From the NCBI GenBank assembly GCA_029781595.1, contig JAKOWJ010000227.1:25497-89496 (forward strand): a stretch of 64,000 bases of DNA, given 5' to 3'. The position numbers were made by a program, and so were the translations under genes. Below the pieces are notes generated by a model. The model did no database searches and had not been told where the DNA came from. It saw only the letters and a list, made by a program, of their open reading frames with translations. Numbering within the stretch: position 1 is the stretch's first letter; each line of letters opens with the position of its first letter. Below are positions 9,337 through 18,597 of this stretch, in pieces. Origin of the DNA: Pseudomonadota bacterium (lineage in GTDB: Bacteria; Pseudomonadota; Gammaproteobacteria; Burkholderiales; Usitatibacteraceae).

Positions 9337-9834
9337 TCAGAACCTCGCCACGACGGCGTCCGCCGCCTTCACCTGCGGCAGCTTTCCCCTGGGCGCCAGG
9401 AACTGGATCGTGAGGCGGCCCTTGCGCACGGTGAGCGCGCCGTTGATGTCCGTCCACACCGCGTCGTCGCCGATCCCCGAGATGTCGCTGTAGGCGCCCT
9501 TCGGCAGCCGCCCCTTCCACGGGCCCGTCTCGCCGGCGACCATGAGGTTGTCGCGGTAGGCCTCGAGCTCCGCCGCGGCCTTCTTCGCGTCGGCCGCGAC
9601 CGCGACGCTGAACGCGAGCCCCGGCGCGCCGCCCCCCACGGCGTACTGGCACATCACCAGGTGCGCGTGCACCTTCGAGACCGTGCGCTTCACCTGGCCG
9701 GGCGCCGCGCCCAGGAGCTTCGCGGCGTCGGCGGCGGAGAAGCCGCCGCAGTCGGCCGGATCGCCCGCGGCGGCGGCGGGCAGGGCCGCGAGGACGGCGG
9801 CGGCGAGCAGTGCATGGGAGCGCTTGGCGGTCAT
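9337..9834 (-). CDS. Hypothetical secreted protein
   Basis: A 165-residue protein, start ATG 9834 after GGGAGGG. The signal peptide is MTAKRSHALLAAAVLAALPAAAA. The mature domain has two cysteines (ADCGGF and LVMCQY), compatible with one disulfide. It contains a stretch resembling small lipoprotein/DUF3558-like proteins (DAKKAAAELEAYRDNL, ISGIGDDAVW), but this resemblance is weak. The upstream in-frame extension to 9903 lacks a ribosome site and would mask the signal peptide. Convergent with the PhoX-like gene, 29 bp apart. Function unknown. Confidence 0.65.
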   Translation of the reverse strand: MTAKRSHALLAAAVLAALPAAAAGDPADCGGFSAADAAKLLGAAPGQVKRTVSKVHAHLVMCQYAVGGGAPGLAFSVAVAADAKKAAAELEAYRDNLMVAGETGPWKGRLPKGAYSDISGIGDDAVWTDINGALTVRKGRLTIQFLAPRGKLPQVKAADAVVARF

Positions 9835-9922
9835 GGGACCCTCCCCGCCGGCGAAGGAGAAGCCGGACCGGCCGAGGATTGCACCGGCGCCCGGCGCCGT
9901 CAAACGCGAACCCTTTGGAAAT

Positions 9923-11083
9923 CTACGCGGCCGCGGCCCCCACGACGCGGTTGCGGCCGCCGCGCTTGGCCTCGTACAGGCGCGCGTCCGCCGCGGCGAA
10001 GACGCGGTCCCAGTCCGTGCCGTCCTCGGGGAACCGTGCGAGGCCCCCGCTCAGCGTGACGGCGAGCGCGGCCCCGTCGCGCACCAGGGGCGTGGCGCCG
10101 ACCACCTCGCGCAGCCGGTCGGCGGCGGTCGACTCGCCGCCGGACTGGTGGCCGCACATCATCACCACGAACTCCTCGCCGCCCAGGCGCCCCAGCACGT
10201 CCTCGGTGCGCTTGGCGCCCCCGAGCACGCGCGCCACGTGGCGCAGCAGCGCGTCGCCCGCGAGGTGGCCGTGCGCGTCGTTCACCCGCTTGAAGCGGTC
10301 GACGTCGAAGACGGCCAGCGCGAAGCCCATGCCCGTGCGCGACCAGCGCGCCGCCTCCTCCTCGAAGCGGGCGACGATGGCGCGCCGGTTGGGCAGGCCC
10401 GTCAGCGGGTCCGTGAACGCCATGCGGGCGATGGCCGCCTGCACCAGCCTCACCTCGACCCACAGCAGGCCGAAGGTGGCGCCCACGCCGAGCAGCACCT
10501 GGGCGATGGCGAAGGACGAGACCACCACGTCGAGCCGCTCGCGGTCCACGGGCTCCGCCAGGAGCGAGGGCATCGCCAGCACGCGAAGCCACCACACCGC
10601 CACGGCCGCGAGCAGCGTGGCCGCCACGAACCGGGCCGCGCGCGTCGCGTCGGGCGTCGGATCGCGCAGGAGCCGCACGCCCCCGTAGCCGAACACGAGC
10701 GAGGCGAACACCGTGGGCGCGACGAAGTTGGCGAGCAGGCTCGACTGCGCGACGAAGTTGCCCGCCGCGAGGGCCACGGCGGTGAGCGCGAGGCCCGGGC
10801 CCCACCACGCGGCGCTCAGCCGCGCCCGCCCGTAGTGCAGCGCGCCCTGGATGGCGAGCACGGCGGAGGCGGCGATGAGCGTGTTGCCCAGGAACGCCGC
10901 GACGGGCCTGGGCAGCGCGAGGCCCAGCGTGAGCGCAAGGCCCGCCGCGTAGGCGAGCATCCCCCGCCCCCAGCCGCGCAGGCCCGGCGAGCCGCTCGCG
11001 CCGCGCGCCGCCGCCAGGCACAGCGCGCCCAGCAGCGCGTGCACGCACAGCAGCGCGAGGACGAGGAACTGGGCGCGGGCCAC
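9923..11083 (-). CDS. Membrane-bound diguanylate cyclase (GGDEF domain)
   Basis: A 386-residue protein. The N-terminal half (about residues 1-200) is strongly hydrophobic with six to seven predicted membrane segments and no recognised sensor fold. The C-terminal half is a GGDEF domain: DPLTGLPNRRA, FDVDRFKRVNDAHGHLAGD and the active-site loop GGEEF. It should make cyclic di-GMP from two GTP. An RxxD inhibitory-site motif is not obvious five residues before GGEEF. GTG start at 11083, seven bases after the RidA stop, suggests co-transcription, although no strong ribosome site is seen. Confidence 0.9.
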   Translation of the reverse strand: MARAQFLVLALLCVHALLGALCLAAARGASGSPGLRGWGRGMLAYAAGLALTLGLALPRPVAAFLGNTLIAASAVLAIQGALHYGRARLSAAWWGPGLALTAVALAAGNFVAQSSLLANFVAPTVFASLVFGYGGVRLLRDPTPDATRAARFVAATLLAAVAVWWLRVLAMPSLLAEPVDRERLDVVVSSFAIAQVLLGVGATFGLLWVEVRLVQAAIARMAFTDPLTGLPNRRAIVARFEEEAARWSRTGMGFALAVFDVDRFKRVNDAHGHLAGDALLRHVARVLGGAKRTEDVLGRLGGEEFVVMMCGHQSGGESTAADRLREVVGATPLVRDGAALAVTLSGGLARFPEDGTDWDRVFAAADARLYEAKRGGRNRVVGAAAA

Positions 11084-11090
11084 GCGCGGC

Positions 11091-11441
11091 TCAGGCGACG
11101 GCGGCGACGGCGATGATCTCCACCTTGTAGGCGGGGTTGGCCAGCCGCGCCTCGATGGTGGCGCGCGCCGGCGTGTGCCCCGGCACGACCCAGCGCTCCC
11201 ACACCGAGTTCATGGCCGCGAAGTCGCCCATGTCCGGCAGCACGATCTGCGCGAAGAGCAGGCGGGACTTGTCGCTGCCGGCCTCGGCGAGCAGGCGGTC
11301 GATGGCGGCGAGGACCTGCTCGGTCTGGCCGATGATGTCGCGGGTCATGTCCGCCGCCACCTGGCCGGCGAGGTAGATCGTGCCGCCGTGCACGACCATC
11401 TCCGAGAGTCGGTGGGCCACGTGGTGTCGCTGGATCGTCAT
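11091..11441 (-). CDS. RidA/YjgF-family protein, second copy
   Basis: A 116-residue RidA-family enamine/imine hydrolase with YLAGQVA, the substrate arginine in ARATIE, and the KVEIIAV terminal strand. The ATG at 11441 has GGAGAC about nine bases upstream. It lies 34 bp downstream of the threonine dehydratase gene on the same strand. Threonine dehydratases release 2-aminocrotonate or 2-aminoacrylate, the classical RidA substrates, so the pairing is functionally coherent. It differs clearly in sequence from the RidA at 2622-3011. Confidence 0.9.
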   Translation of the reverse strand: MTIQRHHVAHRLSEMVVHGGTIYLAGQVAADMTRDIIGQTEQVLAAIDRLLAEAGSDKSRLLFAQIVLPDMGDFAAMNSVWERWVVPGHTPARATIEARLANPAYKVEIIAVAAVA

Positions 11442-11475
11442 GCGCGTTGTCTCCGGGTCGGAAGGAAGGGGGGCG

Positions 11476-12690
11476 CTACTCGTCGAACGTGCGCACGCGG
11501 GCGGCGAAGCCGGCGGCGGCCAGGGCCGCGACGATCTCGCCCACGTGCTCGTGGCTGCGCGTCTTGAGGACGAGGTCCACCTCGGCGTTCTGCACCGCGA
11601 GGTGCGTGAACGCGCGCTGGTGGTGGACCTCCTCGATGTTGGCGTTGAGCTCGGCGATGCACGCGGTCACCTTCGCGAGCGCGCCGGGCAGGTCGCGCAC
11701 CTCCACGCGCACCCGCGCCAGGCGCCCGGCGCGCACCATGCCGCGCTCGATGATCTCGGAGAGCACCAGGGGGTCGATGTTGCCGCCGGTGAGCACGAGC
11801 CCCACGCGCCGGCCGCGGAAGCGCGCCGGCTCGCGCAGGATGGCCGCCAGGCTCGCCGCGCCGGCGCCCTCCACGACGGTCTTCTCGATCTCCAGCAGCA
11901 GCACGATGGCCTGCTCGATGTCGCCCTCGTCCACGAGCGCCACGTCCGAAACCAGGCGCGCGGCGATCTCGCGCGTGAGGCGCCCCGGCTCCTTCACGGC
12001 GATGCCCTCGGCGATCGTGGAGGCGCCGAACACGGCCGGCGTCCCGCGCAGCGCATGGTGCATGGAGGGAAAGCGCGCCGTCTGCACCCCCATCACCTCG
12101 ATGGCGGGCTTGACCGCCTTGGCGGCCGTGGCCATGCCGGCGATGAGGCCGCCGCCGCCCACCGGCACGAGCAGCAGGTCCAGCTCCGGCCGCTCGCGCA
12201 GCATCTCGAGGGCGATGGTGCCCTGGCCGGCGATCACCCGCTCGTCGTCGTAGGGATGCACGAGCGTGAGGCCGCGGCTCTCGGCGAGGGCGAGCGAGTG
12301 CGCCTTGGCCTCGTCGAAATTCTCGCCGTGCAGGATCACCTCGGCGCCGTGGCGGCGCGTGTGCTCGACCTTCACGAACGGCGTGTGGCGCGGCATCACG
12401 ATGGTGGCGGGGATGCCGAGGCGCGCGGCGTGGTAGGCCACGCCCTGGGCGTGGTTGCCGGCCGAGCAGGCGATGACGCCGCGCCGCGCCGCCCCGGGCG
12501 CGAGCGAGGCCAGCTTGTTGAGCGCGCCGCGCTCCTTGAACGAGGCGGTGAACTGGTGGTTCTCGAACTTGAGGTGGATCTCGGCCCCGGTGATCTCCGA
12601 GAGGGTGCGCGAGTGCAGGCAGGGCGTGTCCACGACCTGCCCGTGCAGGGTGGCGGCCGCGGCGCGGATGTCCTCGAGGCTGACGCTCAT
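11476..12690 (-). CDS. Threonine dehydratase (threonine ammonia-lyase), with C-terminal ACT domain
   Basis: A 404-residue fold-type II PLP enzyme that deaminates L-threonine (and serine) to 2-ketobutyrate. The PLP lysine is K52 in TASFKERGA. The phosphate-binding loop VGGGGLIAG and the SAGNHAQG motif are present. Residues about 330-404 form a single ACT-like regulatory domain. The length and single short ACT domain match the catabolic/TdcB-like or medium-length IlvA group rather than the ~510-residue biosynthetic IlvA with two ACT-like repeats. Followed by ridA on the same strand. ATG at 12690; no strong ribosome site. Confidence 0.92.
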   Translation of the reverse strand: MSVSLEDIRAAAATLHGQVVDTPCLHSRTLSEITGAEIHLKFENHQFTASFKERGALNKLASLAPGAARRGVIACSAGNHAQGVAYHAARLGIPATIVMPRHTPFVKVEHTRRHGAEVILHGENFDEAKAHSLALAESRGLTLVHPYDDERVIAGQGTIALEMLRERPELDLLLVPVGGGGLIAGMATAAKAVKPAIEVMGVQTARFPSMHHALRGTPAVFGASTIAEGIAVKEPGRLTREIAARLVSDVALVDEGDIEQAIVLLLEIEKTVVEGAGAASLAAILREPARFRGRRVGLVLTGGNIDPLVLSEIIERGMVRAGRLARVRVEVRDLPGALAKVTACIAELNANIEEVHHQRAFTHLAVQNAEVDLVLKTRSHEHVGEIVAALAAAGFAARVRTFDE

Positions 12691-12721
12691 GGCGCCATTG
12701 TCCGCGATTTCGCGGCCGCGA

Positions 12722-15070
12722 TCAGGCGCCGCCCGGGCCCGCCGCCGGCGCCCCCGCGGGACCCGCGGCCAGCGCGCGGTCGACGGCCTGGGCGAGGGCC
12801 TCCACCGTGCTGGGCTTGAGGAGCACCTGGGCGATGCCCAGGCCGCGGGCCGCGTCCTCGTCCTCCGCGCGCACGTAGCCGGAGGTGAGGATGACCGCAG
12901 CGGCCGGGTTGGCCTCGCGCACCGCCCGCGCGAGCTCGAAGCCCGTGAGCCCGGGCATCGCGAGGTCCGTGACCACCACGTCGAAGGCCGACGGGTCGGC
13001 GCGGTAGCGCGCCAGCGCCTCGCGCGGATCGGCGAACGCCGTCACCTCGTGGCCCAGGCGGCCCAGCGAGCGCGTGATGAGCCGGACGATGGCGTCCTCG
13101 TCGTCGACGTAGAGCACGCGCACGCGCCGACCCGGCGTGGCCCGCGGCTCGGGCGCCGGGGGCGGGGCGGCCGGCTCGCCGGCCGACGGCAGGCCCACGC
13201 GGAAGGTCGTCCCGCGCCCGGGCTCGCTCTCGACGGCGATGGTGCCACCGTGGCGGGTCACGATGCCGTGCACGACGGACAGCCCCAGCCCCGTGCCCTC
13301 CCCCTGCGGCTTGGTGGTGAAGAAGGGGTCGTAGATGCGCTCCAGCAGCGCCGCGTCCATCCCGCACCCGGTGTCGGAGACGCGCAGGCGCACCTGCCCG
13401 TCCGCCCCGGGCTCGAGGGCGATCTCGATGCGCCCGGCGGCGCGCCCGATGGCGTGCGCGGCGTTGGTGGCGAGGTTCACGATCACCTGGTGGATGTCGG
13501 TGGGATCGATCGCCACGGCCGGCAGCGCCTCGGGCAGTCTCGCGCGGATCTCGATCATGGCCGGAAGCGTCGCGCGCACGAGCTGGACCGCCTCCTGCAC
13601 CACCGGCCGCAGGTCCACCGGGCGGCGCTCGCCCCGCGGCGGCCGGCTGAAGGCGAGGATGCGCCCCACGAGGACGCTCGCGCGGTGGCCCGCGCGCTCG
13701 ATCTCCGCGATGGCCTCGGCCGCGGCGTGGCCGGCCGGCAGCAGGCCCGCCGCCAGCCGGGCGTTGCCCTGGATGGCGTAGAGGATGTTGTTGAAGTCGT
13801 GGGCGATGCCGCCGGCCAGCGTGCCCAGCGACTCGAGCTTCTGGCTGCGCAGCATGGCCGCCTCGGCGAGCCGGCGCTCGGTCACGTCCTGCGTCGTGCC
13901 CGTCACCTCCACGAGCGCGCCGTCGCCGTCGCGGCGCGCCTGCGCGCGCTCGCGCACCCAGCGCGTCGCGCCTCCCGTCACGATCCGGTGCTCGAAGTCC
14001 ACGGTCTCGCCGCGCAGGGCGGCGCGCCAGGCGTGCGCGGCCGGTCGGCGGTCGGCGGGGTGCACGAGCGCGAGGAACGCCCGCGGCGTGATCGCCGTCC
14101 CGGACGCGAGCCCGAAGATGCGCAGCGTCTCCGCGCTCGCCTCCACGCGCCCCCCGGCGGGCAGGACGTGCCAGCTCCCGGTGTGCGCCACCGCCTGCGC
14201 CCGCCGCAGCCCTTCCTCGCTTCGCCGCAGGGCGGCCTCGGCGCTCGCCTGCGCCGTCACGTCGCGGAAGCTCCAGACGCGGCCCACGATGCGCTCGCCG
14301 ATGCGCTGCGGGCGCGAGTAGCGCTCGAAGACGCGGCCGTCGCGGAAGGGCAGCACGTCGAAGGACTCCCGGTCCGGGTTCGCCTGGAGCTCCAGCACGC
14401 GCTGCAGGAACGCCTCCGGATCGCGCAGCTGGCCGACCACCCATTCGAGCATGCGCGCGTTGTCGCGGCTCTCCGCCAGCGCTTCCGGCAGGCGCCACAT
14501 CGCGACGAAGCGCCGGTTGAACGCCGACGCGCGCCCGTCGAGGTCCACCACCAGCAGGCCGTCGGCGGTGGATTCGAACGCGGCCTGCGTGAGCGAGAGG
14601 GCCTCGCGCGTGCGCTCGCGGTCGCGCGCCAGGGACCGCCGCGATCCCACGAGCCGCGCCACCACGGTGCTGGTCACGGCGCCCGACATGGCCAGCGCCG
14701 CGAGCTGCACCCAATACCCCCGGCCCGCGGCGAGCTGCGGGCTGAGCTCCGGCATCACGTACTTCGCCACCCCCGCGACGGAGATGGCGGTCGCCGCGAA
14801 CCCCGGCCCCCAGCCGCCCAGCCAGGCGCAGGCCATGACCGGCAGCAGGTACAGGAGGGAACCGGGCTGGTCGCCCAGCTCGGGGCCGACGCCCGCGCGG
14901 AAGGCGACGGCGGCCGGCGCGAGGATGATCGCGAGCGCATACGCGAGGCCCGTGCGCGCGCCGTCGCCCAGCCCGTCGTCGGCCGCGGAACCAGGGGTGC
15001 CTTTCTTGTCGTTTTCGGTGAGGCCTTTGACCACCGCGAGCTCGCCGTGGGTGCGCCGATGGTGCAGCAT
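12722..15070 (-). CDS. PAS-domain hybrid sensor histidine kinase with C-terminal receiver
   Basis: A 782-residue protein. Several hydrophobic segments lie in about residues 40-165 (MASE/DUF4118-like). Two PAS domains follow (about 180-300 and 305-415), the second with the PAC-like ending EVTGTTQDVTERR. The kinase core has the H-box AGGIAHDFNNIL, N-box IVNLATNAAHA, DTGCGMD and FFTTKPQGEGTGLGL. The C-terminal receiver has phospho-Asp in VVTDLAMPG and lysine in LLKPS. The architecture is typical of NtrB-like hybrid kinases with a terminal receiver. Signal and output are unknown. ATG 15070 has GGGAAAGG upstream. Thirty-one bp separate its stop from the upstream ilvA start. Confidence 0.9.
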   Translation of the reverse strand: MLHHRRTHGELAVVKGLTENDKKGTPGSAADDGLGDGARTGLAYALAIILAPAAVAFRAGVGPELGDQPGSLLYLLPVMACAWLGGWGPGFAATAISVAGVAKYVMPELSPQLAAGRGYWVQLAALAMSGAVTSTVVARLVGSRRSLARDRERTREALSLTQAAFESTADGLLVVDLDGRASAFNRRFVAMWRLPEALAESRDNARMLEWVVGQLRDPEAFLQRVLELQANPDRESFDVLPFRDGRVFERYSRPQRIGERIVGRVWSFRDVTAQASAEAALRRSEEGLRRAQAVAHTGSWHVLPAGGRVEASAETLRIFGLASGTAITPRAFLALVHPADRRPAAHAWRAALRGETVDFEHRIVTGGATRWVRERAQARRDGDGALVEVTGTTQDVTERRLAEAAMLRSQKLESLGTLAGGIAHDFNNILYAIQGNARLAAGLLPAGHAAAEAIAEIERAGHRASVLVGRILAFSRPPRGERRPVDLRPVVQEAVQLVRATLPAMIEIRARLPEALPAVAIDPTDIHQVIVNLATNAAHAIGRAAGRIEIALEPGADGQVRLRVSDTGCGMDAALLERIYDPFFTTKPQGEGTGLGLSVVHGIVTRHGGTIAVESEPGRGTTFRVGLPSAGEPAAPPPAPEPRATPGRRVRVLYVDDEDAIVRLITRSLGRLGHEVTAFADPREALARYRADPSAFDVVVTDLAMPGLTGFELARAVREANPAAAVILTSGYVRAEDEDAARGLGIAQVLLKPSTVEALAQAVDRALAAGPAGAPAAGPGGA

Positions 15071-15123
15071 CGTCGCGCCTTTCCCGGGCGCCCTTGCGCC
15101 AGATCAAACGCCGGGGGCCGCCG

Positions 15124-16380
15124 CTAGCCTGGCAGGAAGCGGAAGGCTATCCCCGGGTCCCGGCCCGAGACGAGGTCGGCGACCGCCGCGCCCGACCCGC
15201 AGGCCATCGTCCAGCCCAGCGTGCCGTGGCCCGCGTTCACCCACAGGTTCGCGAGGCGCGTGCGCCCGACCAGGGGCACGTTGGACGGCGTGGAGGGGCG
15301 AAGCCCCGCCCAGTACTCGGGCCGGTCCCAGTGGCAGGCCGCCGGGAAGAGCGCGGACACGCGCCTGACCAGCGCCTCGCAGCGAACGGGATTGAGGTCC
15401 GTCGACCAGCCCGAGAGCTCGGCGGTGCCCGCCACGCGCAGGCGCTCGCCCAGGCGCGAGACGACGATCTTCGCCTCGTCGTCCGTGAGGCTCACGCGCG
15501 GCGCCTTGTCGGGGTCGGCGACGGGCACCGTGGCCGAGTAGCCCTTTGCGGGGTAGATCGGCAGCGCGATGCCCAGCGGACGCAGCAGCGGCGCGGTGTG
15601 CGCGCCCAGGCACGCCACGTAGGCATCGCCCGCGACCGTGGCGGCCGCGCCGGCCGCGTCCGTGACGGCCACGCCCGCGAGCCGCCCGCCCTCGGCGCGC
15701 AGGCCCGCGAGCGAGGCGCCGAAGCGGAAGCGCACGCCGCGCGACTGCGCGAGGCGCGCCAGCGCGTCGGTGAAGGCGTGCGCGTCGCCCGACTCGTCCG
15801 AGGGCGTGTATGTCGCGCCCACGAGCCGGTCGGCGCAGGCCGCGAGCGCCGGCTCGATGGCCACGGCCTCGGCGGGCGTGCGCACCGACCGGTCCAGGCC
15901 GTGCGCGCGCATGCGCTCGGCCGCCACGCACGCGGCGTCGAACTCGGCCTGCTGCGTGTAGTAGTGCAGGATGCCGCGCGTGGAGGCGTCGTAGGCGATG
16001 CCCGTGGCCGCGCGCAGCGCCTGCAGCTTCGCGCGGCCGTGGAAGGCCATCGCCAGGATCTGCGGCACGTTGTCGCGCGTGCGCCACGGCAGGCACTCGA
16101 GCAGGAAGCGAAGGCCCCACGCCCACTGGTGCGGGTCGGCGCGCAGGCGGAAGAGCAGCGGCGCGTCGTCGCGCGGCAGCCACTTCAGGATCTTCGCGGG
16201 CGCCCCCGGGTTGGCCCAGGGCTCGGCGTGGCACACGGAGATCTGCCCGCCGTTCGCGTAGGAGGCCTCGAGCCCGGCGCCGTCGCGGCGCTCGACCACC
16301 TCGACCTCGTGGCCCGCCTCGGCGAGGTACCAGGCGGTGGCGGTGCCGACCACGCCCGCCCCCAGGACAATGACTTTCAT
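15124..16380 (-). CDS. dadA: D-amino acid dehydrogenase (small subunit, DadA type)
   Basis: A 418-residue FAD enzyme that oxidises D-amino acids to keto acids and passes electrons to the respiratory chain. The N-terminal dinucleotide motif VLGAGVVGTATAW, the YANGGQIS segment and the C-terminal GHGTLGWTMACGSG motif are all typical of DadA. The ATG at 16380 directly precedes MKVIVLGAG; a ten-residue longer in-frame start at 16410 falls inside an inverted repeat and is unlikely. No alanine racemase gene lies beside it. Together with the PLP enzyme at 1493 it gives the window two D-amino-acid-directed enzymes. Confidence 0.93.
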   Translation of the reverse strand: MKVIVLGAGVVGTATAWYLAEAGHEVEVVERRDGAGLEASYANGGQISVCHAEPWANPGAPAKILKWLPRDDAPLLFRLRADPHQWAWGLRFLLECLPWRTRDNVPQILAMAFHGRAKLQALRAATGIAYDASTRGILHYYTQQAEFDAACVAAERMRAHGLDRSVRTPAEAVAIEPALAACADRLVGATYTPSDESGDAHAFTDALARLAQSRGVRFRFGASLAGLRAEGGRLAGVAVTDAAGAAATVAGDAYVACLGAHTAPLLRPLGIALPIYPAKGYSATVPVADPDKAPRVSLTDDEAKIVVSRLGERLRVAGTAELSGWSTDLNPVRCEALVRRVSALFPAACHWDRPEYWAGLRPSTPSNVPLVGRTRLANLWVNAGHGTLGWTMACGSGAAVADLVSGRDPGIAFRFLPG

Positions 16381-16407
16381 TCTCGCTGTTCGGAGGCCCG
16401 AAACGGA

Positions 16408-16444
16408 CAAGGGGAGAAACGCCTTTCGTGCGCTTCTCCCCTTG
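16408..16444. repeat. Perfect 11-bp inverted repeat between dadA and a Nudix gene
   Basis: CAAGGGGAGAA (16408-16418) and its exact reverse complement (16434-16444) flank a 15-base spacer. The element lies 28 bp upstream of the dadA start and 62 bp upstream of the divergent Nudix start. No T-tract follows either arm. It may be an operator for a dimeric regulator or a leader hairpin. No known consensus recognised. Confidence 0.55.
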
Positions 16445-16505
16445 CCCGCTTCCCCTCCCCGGAGTTGCCGCGGATTCTGGGGAAATGGCCTAGACTTGTC
16501 AACGA

Positions 16506-17381
16506 ATGAAGACCCGCCTCTACGCGGACCTCCTCGCCTTCACGCGGGCCGCGTGCACGCACGCCTCCCACCTGGACCGCGAGGTGCCGCTCCTGCCGTT
16601 CTACGTGCGCGGCCACGCGGTGGGCTGGCTGCGCCCCTCTTTCGCCGACCTGCTGCGCCGCTGGCCGCACCACTTCGAGGCCACGGCGGCGTTCGTGTCG
16701 CTGCGCGCGAGCCCCGACACCGTGCACGGCCGCACCGCGGCGATGGCCGAGGTCACGCGCGCGCTCGCGGCGGAGGGCGTGATCCGCGGCTGGCGCGAGG
16801 AGGAGGTGAGCGTCTCGCACGCCTACGCCGCGCCGGAGCTGCTGCGCGTGGAGCGCGCCGCCACGCGCCACTTCGGCATGATGGCCTACGGCGCGCACCT
16901 GAACGGCTTCACGCGCCGCGACGGCGAGCCCTGCCTGTGGATCGCGCGGCGCGCGGCCTCGAAGGCCATCGACCCCGACCGCCTCGACAACCTCGTGGGC
17001 GGGCGCATCGCCTGCGGCTTCACCGTGCAGGAGACGCTCGCGAAGGAGGCCTGGGAGGAGGCGGGCATCCCCGCCTCGCTGCTCGCGGCCACGGCCTGCG
17101 CGTCCGTGGTGCGCGTGGAGTACTCCGTGCCCGAGGGGCTGCACCGCGAGGTGCTCTTCGTGCACGACCTGTGGCTGCCGGAGGACTTCCGCCCGCAGAA
17201 CCAGGACGGCGAGGTGGCGCGCCTCTACTGCCTCACGGTGCCCGAGACGATCGACGCCATCGTCGCGGGCGAGTTCACGATGGACGCGGGCGCGGTCACC
17301 GTCGACGCGCTGCTGCGCAACGGCATCCTCGCCCCCGAGGACCCGCAGTACCTCGAGCTCGTGCGGCTCCTGCGGCCCTGA
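16506..17381 (+). CDS. Nudix hydrolase of the DUF4743 / thiamine-pyrophosphokinase-associated type
   Basis: A 291-residue protein. The N-terminal ~120 residues match the DUF4743-like region found in front of Nudix domains in this group (for example FYVRGHAVGWLRPSFADLL). The Nudix domain has the box GGRIACGFTVQETLAKEAWEEAGI. Its KEAWEEAGI half is intact, but the first conserved glutamate is replaced by phenylalanine, as is usual in this subfamily. Related eukaryotic enzymes hydrolyse oxidised thiamine diphosphates; the bacterial substrate is unproven. ATG 16506; no clear ribosome site. Followed by an MFS gene after 10 bp. Confidence 0.85.
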   Translation: MKTRLYADLLAFTRAACTHASHLDREVPLLPFYVRGHAVGWLRPSFADLLRRWPHHFEATAAFVSLRASPDTVHGRTAAMAEVTRALAAEGVIRGWREEEVSVSHAYAAPELLRVERAATRHFGMMAYGAHLNGFTRRDGEPCLWIARRAASKAIDPDRLDNLVGGRIACGFTVQETLAKEAWEEAGIPASLLAATACASVVRVEYSVPEGLHREVLFVHDLWLPEDFRPQNQDGEVARLYCLTVPETIDAIVAGEFTMDAGAVTVDALLRNGILAPEDPQYLELVRLLRP

Positions 17382-17391
17382 CTCGCCGGGC

Positions 17392-18597
17392 ATGCGCGAG
17401 GCCCTGTTCCCGCTGGCCGCGACCACCGCGGTGCAGCTGCTCGTGTCGATGGCCGTCGTGACCGTGCCGGTGATCGCGCCCGAGCTCTCGCGCGAGGCCG
17501 GGCTCGCGCCGGCCTTCGTGGGCCTCTTCATCGCCGCGGTGTACGGCGTGAGCATGCTCTCCGGCCTGGCGGCAGGGGGCCTGGTGCGCCGCCTCGGCGC
17601 CATCCGCGTGAGCCAGGGGTGCCTGGCGGCCTGCGCCGCGGGCCTCGCGCTGGTGGCCGGGGGCTCGGCCCCGCTGGTGGCCGCCGGCGCGCTGCTGCTC
17701 GGCGTGGGCTACGGGCCCATCACGCCCGCGAGCTCGCACGTGCTCGCGCGCACCACGCCCGCGGGCATGATGTCCTTCGTCTTCTCGCTCAAGCAGACGG
17801 GCGTGCCGCTGGGCGGGGCGCTGGCCGGCGCCGTGGTGCCCCCGCTGGTGCTGTGGGGCGGCTGGCGCGCCGGCGCCCTCGCGGTGGGCGCCGCGTGCCT
17901 GGCCACGATCGCCCTCGCCCAGCCGCTGCGGGCCGCGCTGGACGCCGACCGCGAGCCCGGGCGCCGGCTCGCCGCGGCGGGGCTGGCCGGCCCGCTGCGC
18001 TACACGCTGGGCCACGCGGGCCTGCGTCGCCTGGCGGTGTGCTCGTTCTTCTTCGCCGCGCTGCAGCTGTGCCTCATCACCTTCATCGTCACCCACCTCA
18101 CGCGCAACCTCGGCTACTCGCTGGTGGCCGCCGGCCTGATGCTCACCGCGGCGCAGGCCGGGGGCGTGCTGGCGCGCATCGCCTGGGGCGCCCTCGCCGA
18201 CCGCTGGGGCCGGCCCGTGGCGCTGCTGGGGCTGGTCGCGCTCGCCATGGGCGTGGCGGCGCTCGCGACCTCGCGCTTCACGCCGCAGTGGCCGCCGGCG
18301 GCCGTGGCCGCGGTGTGCGCGGCTTTCGGCGCCACGGCCATCGGCTGGAACGGCGTGTACCTCGCGCAGGTGGCGAGGCTCGCGCCGCCGGGCCACGCGG
18401 GCGACGCCACCGGCGGCTCGCTCGTCTTCACCTACGGGGGCGTGCTCTTCGGGCCGCCGGCGTTCTCGCTGCTCGTGGCCTCGGGCGTCGACTACGCGAG
18501 CGCCTATCTCCTGGTGGCCGCGCCGGCGGTGGCCTGCGGGCTGTGGCTGCTCGCGGCCGACCGCGGCGGCGCCCGGCCCGCGGAGCCCTCCCCGTGA
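17392..18597 (+). CDS. Major facilitator superfamily transporter
   Basis: A 401-residue inner-membrane protein with about 12 hydrophobic segments in two six-helix halves. The loop between helices 2 and 3 carries the MFS-A-like GGLVRRLGAIR, and the second-half equivalent is GALADRWGRPVALLG. The substrate cannot be assigned. ATG 17392. Its stop overlaps the start of the methyltransferase (GTGA), so the two are translationally coupled, and the preceding Nudix gene is only 10 bp away. Confidence 0.88.
   Translation: MREALFPLAATTAVQLLVSMAVVTVPVIAPELSREAGLAPAFVGLFIAAVYGVSMLSGLAAGGLVRRLGAIRVSQGCLAACAAGLALVAGGSAPLVAAGALLLGVGYGPITPASSHVLARTTPAGMMSFVFSLKQTGVPLGGALAGAVVPPLVLWGGWRAGALAVGAACLATIALAQPLRAALDADREPGRRLAAAGLAGPLRYTLGHAGLRRLAVCSFFFAALQLCLITFIVTHLTRNLGYSLVAAGLMLTAAQAGGVLARIAWGALADRWGRPVALLGLVALAMGVAALATSRFTPQWPPAAVAAVCAAFGATAIGWNGVYLAQVARLAPPGHAGDATGGSLVFTYGGVLFGPPAFSLLVASGVDYASAYLLVAAPAVACGLWLLAADRGGARPAEPSP

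Noticed and set aside
16381..16410. Ten-residue longer N-terminus for DadA starting at 16410
   Set aside because: No ribosome site, the extension runs into the inverted repeat, and the family begins at the FAD-binding strand.
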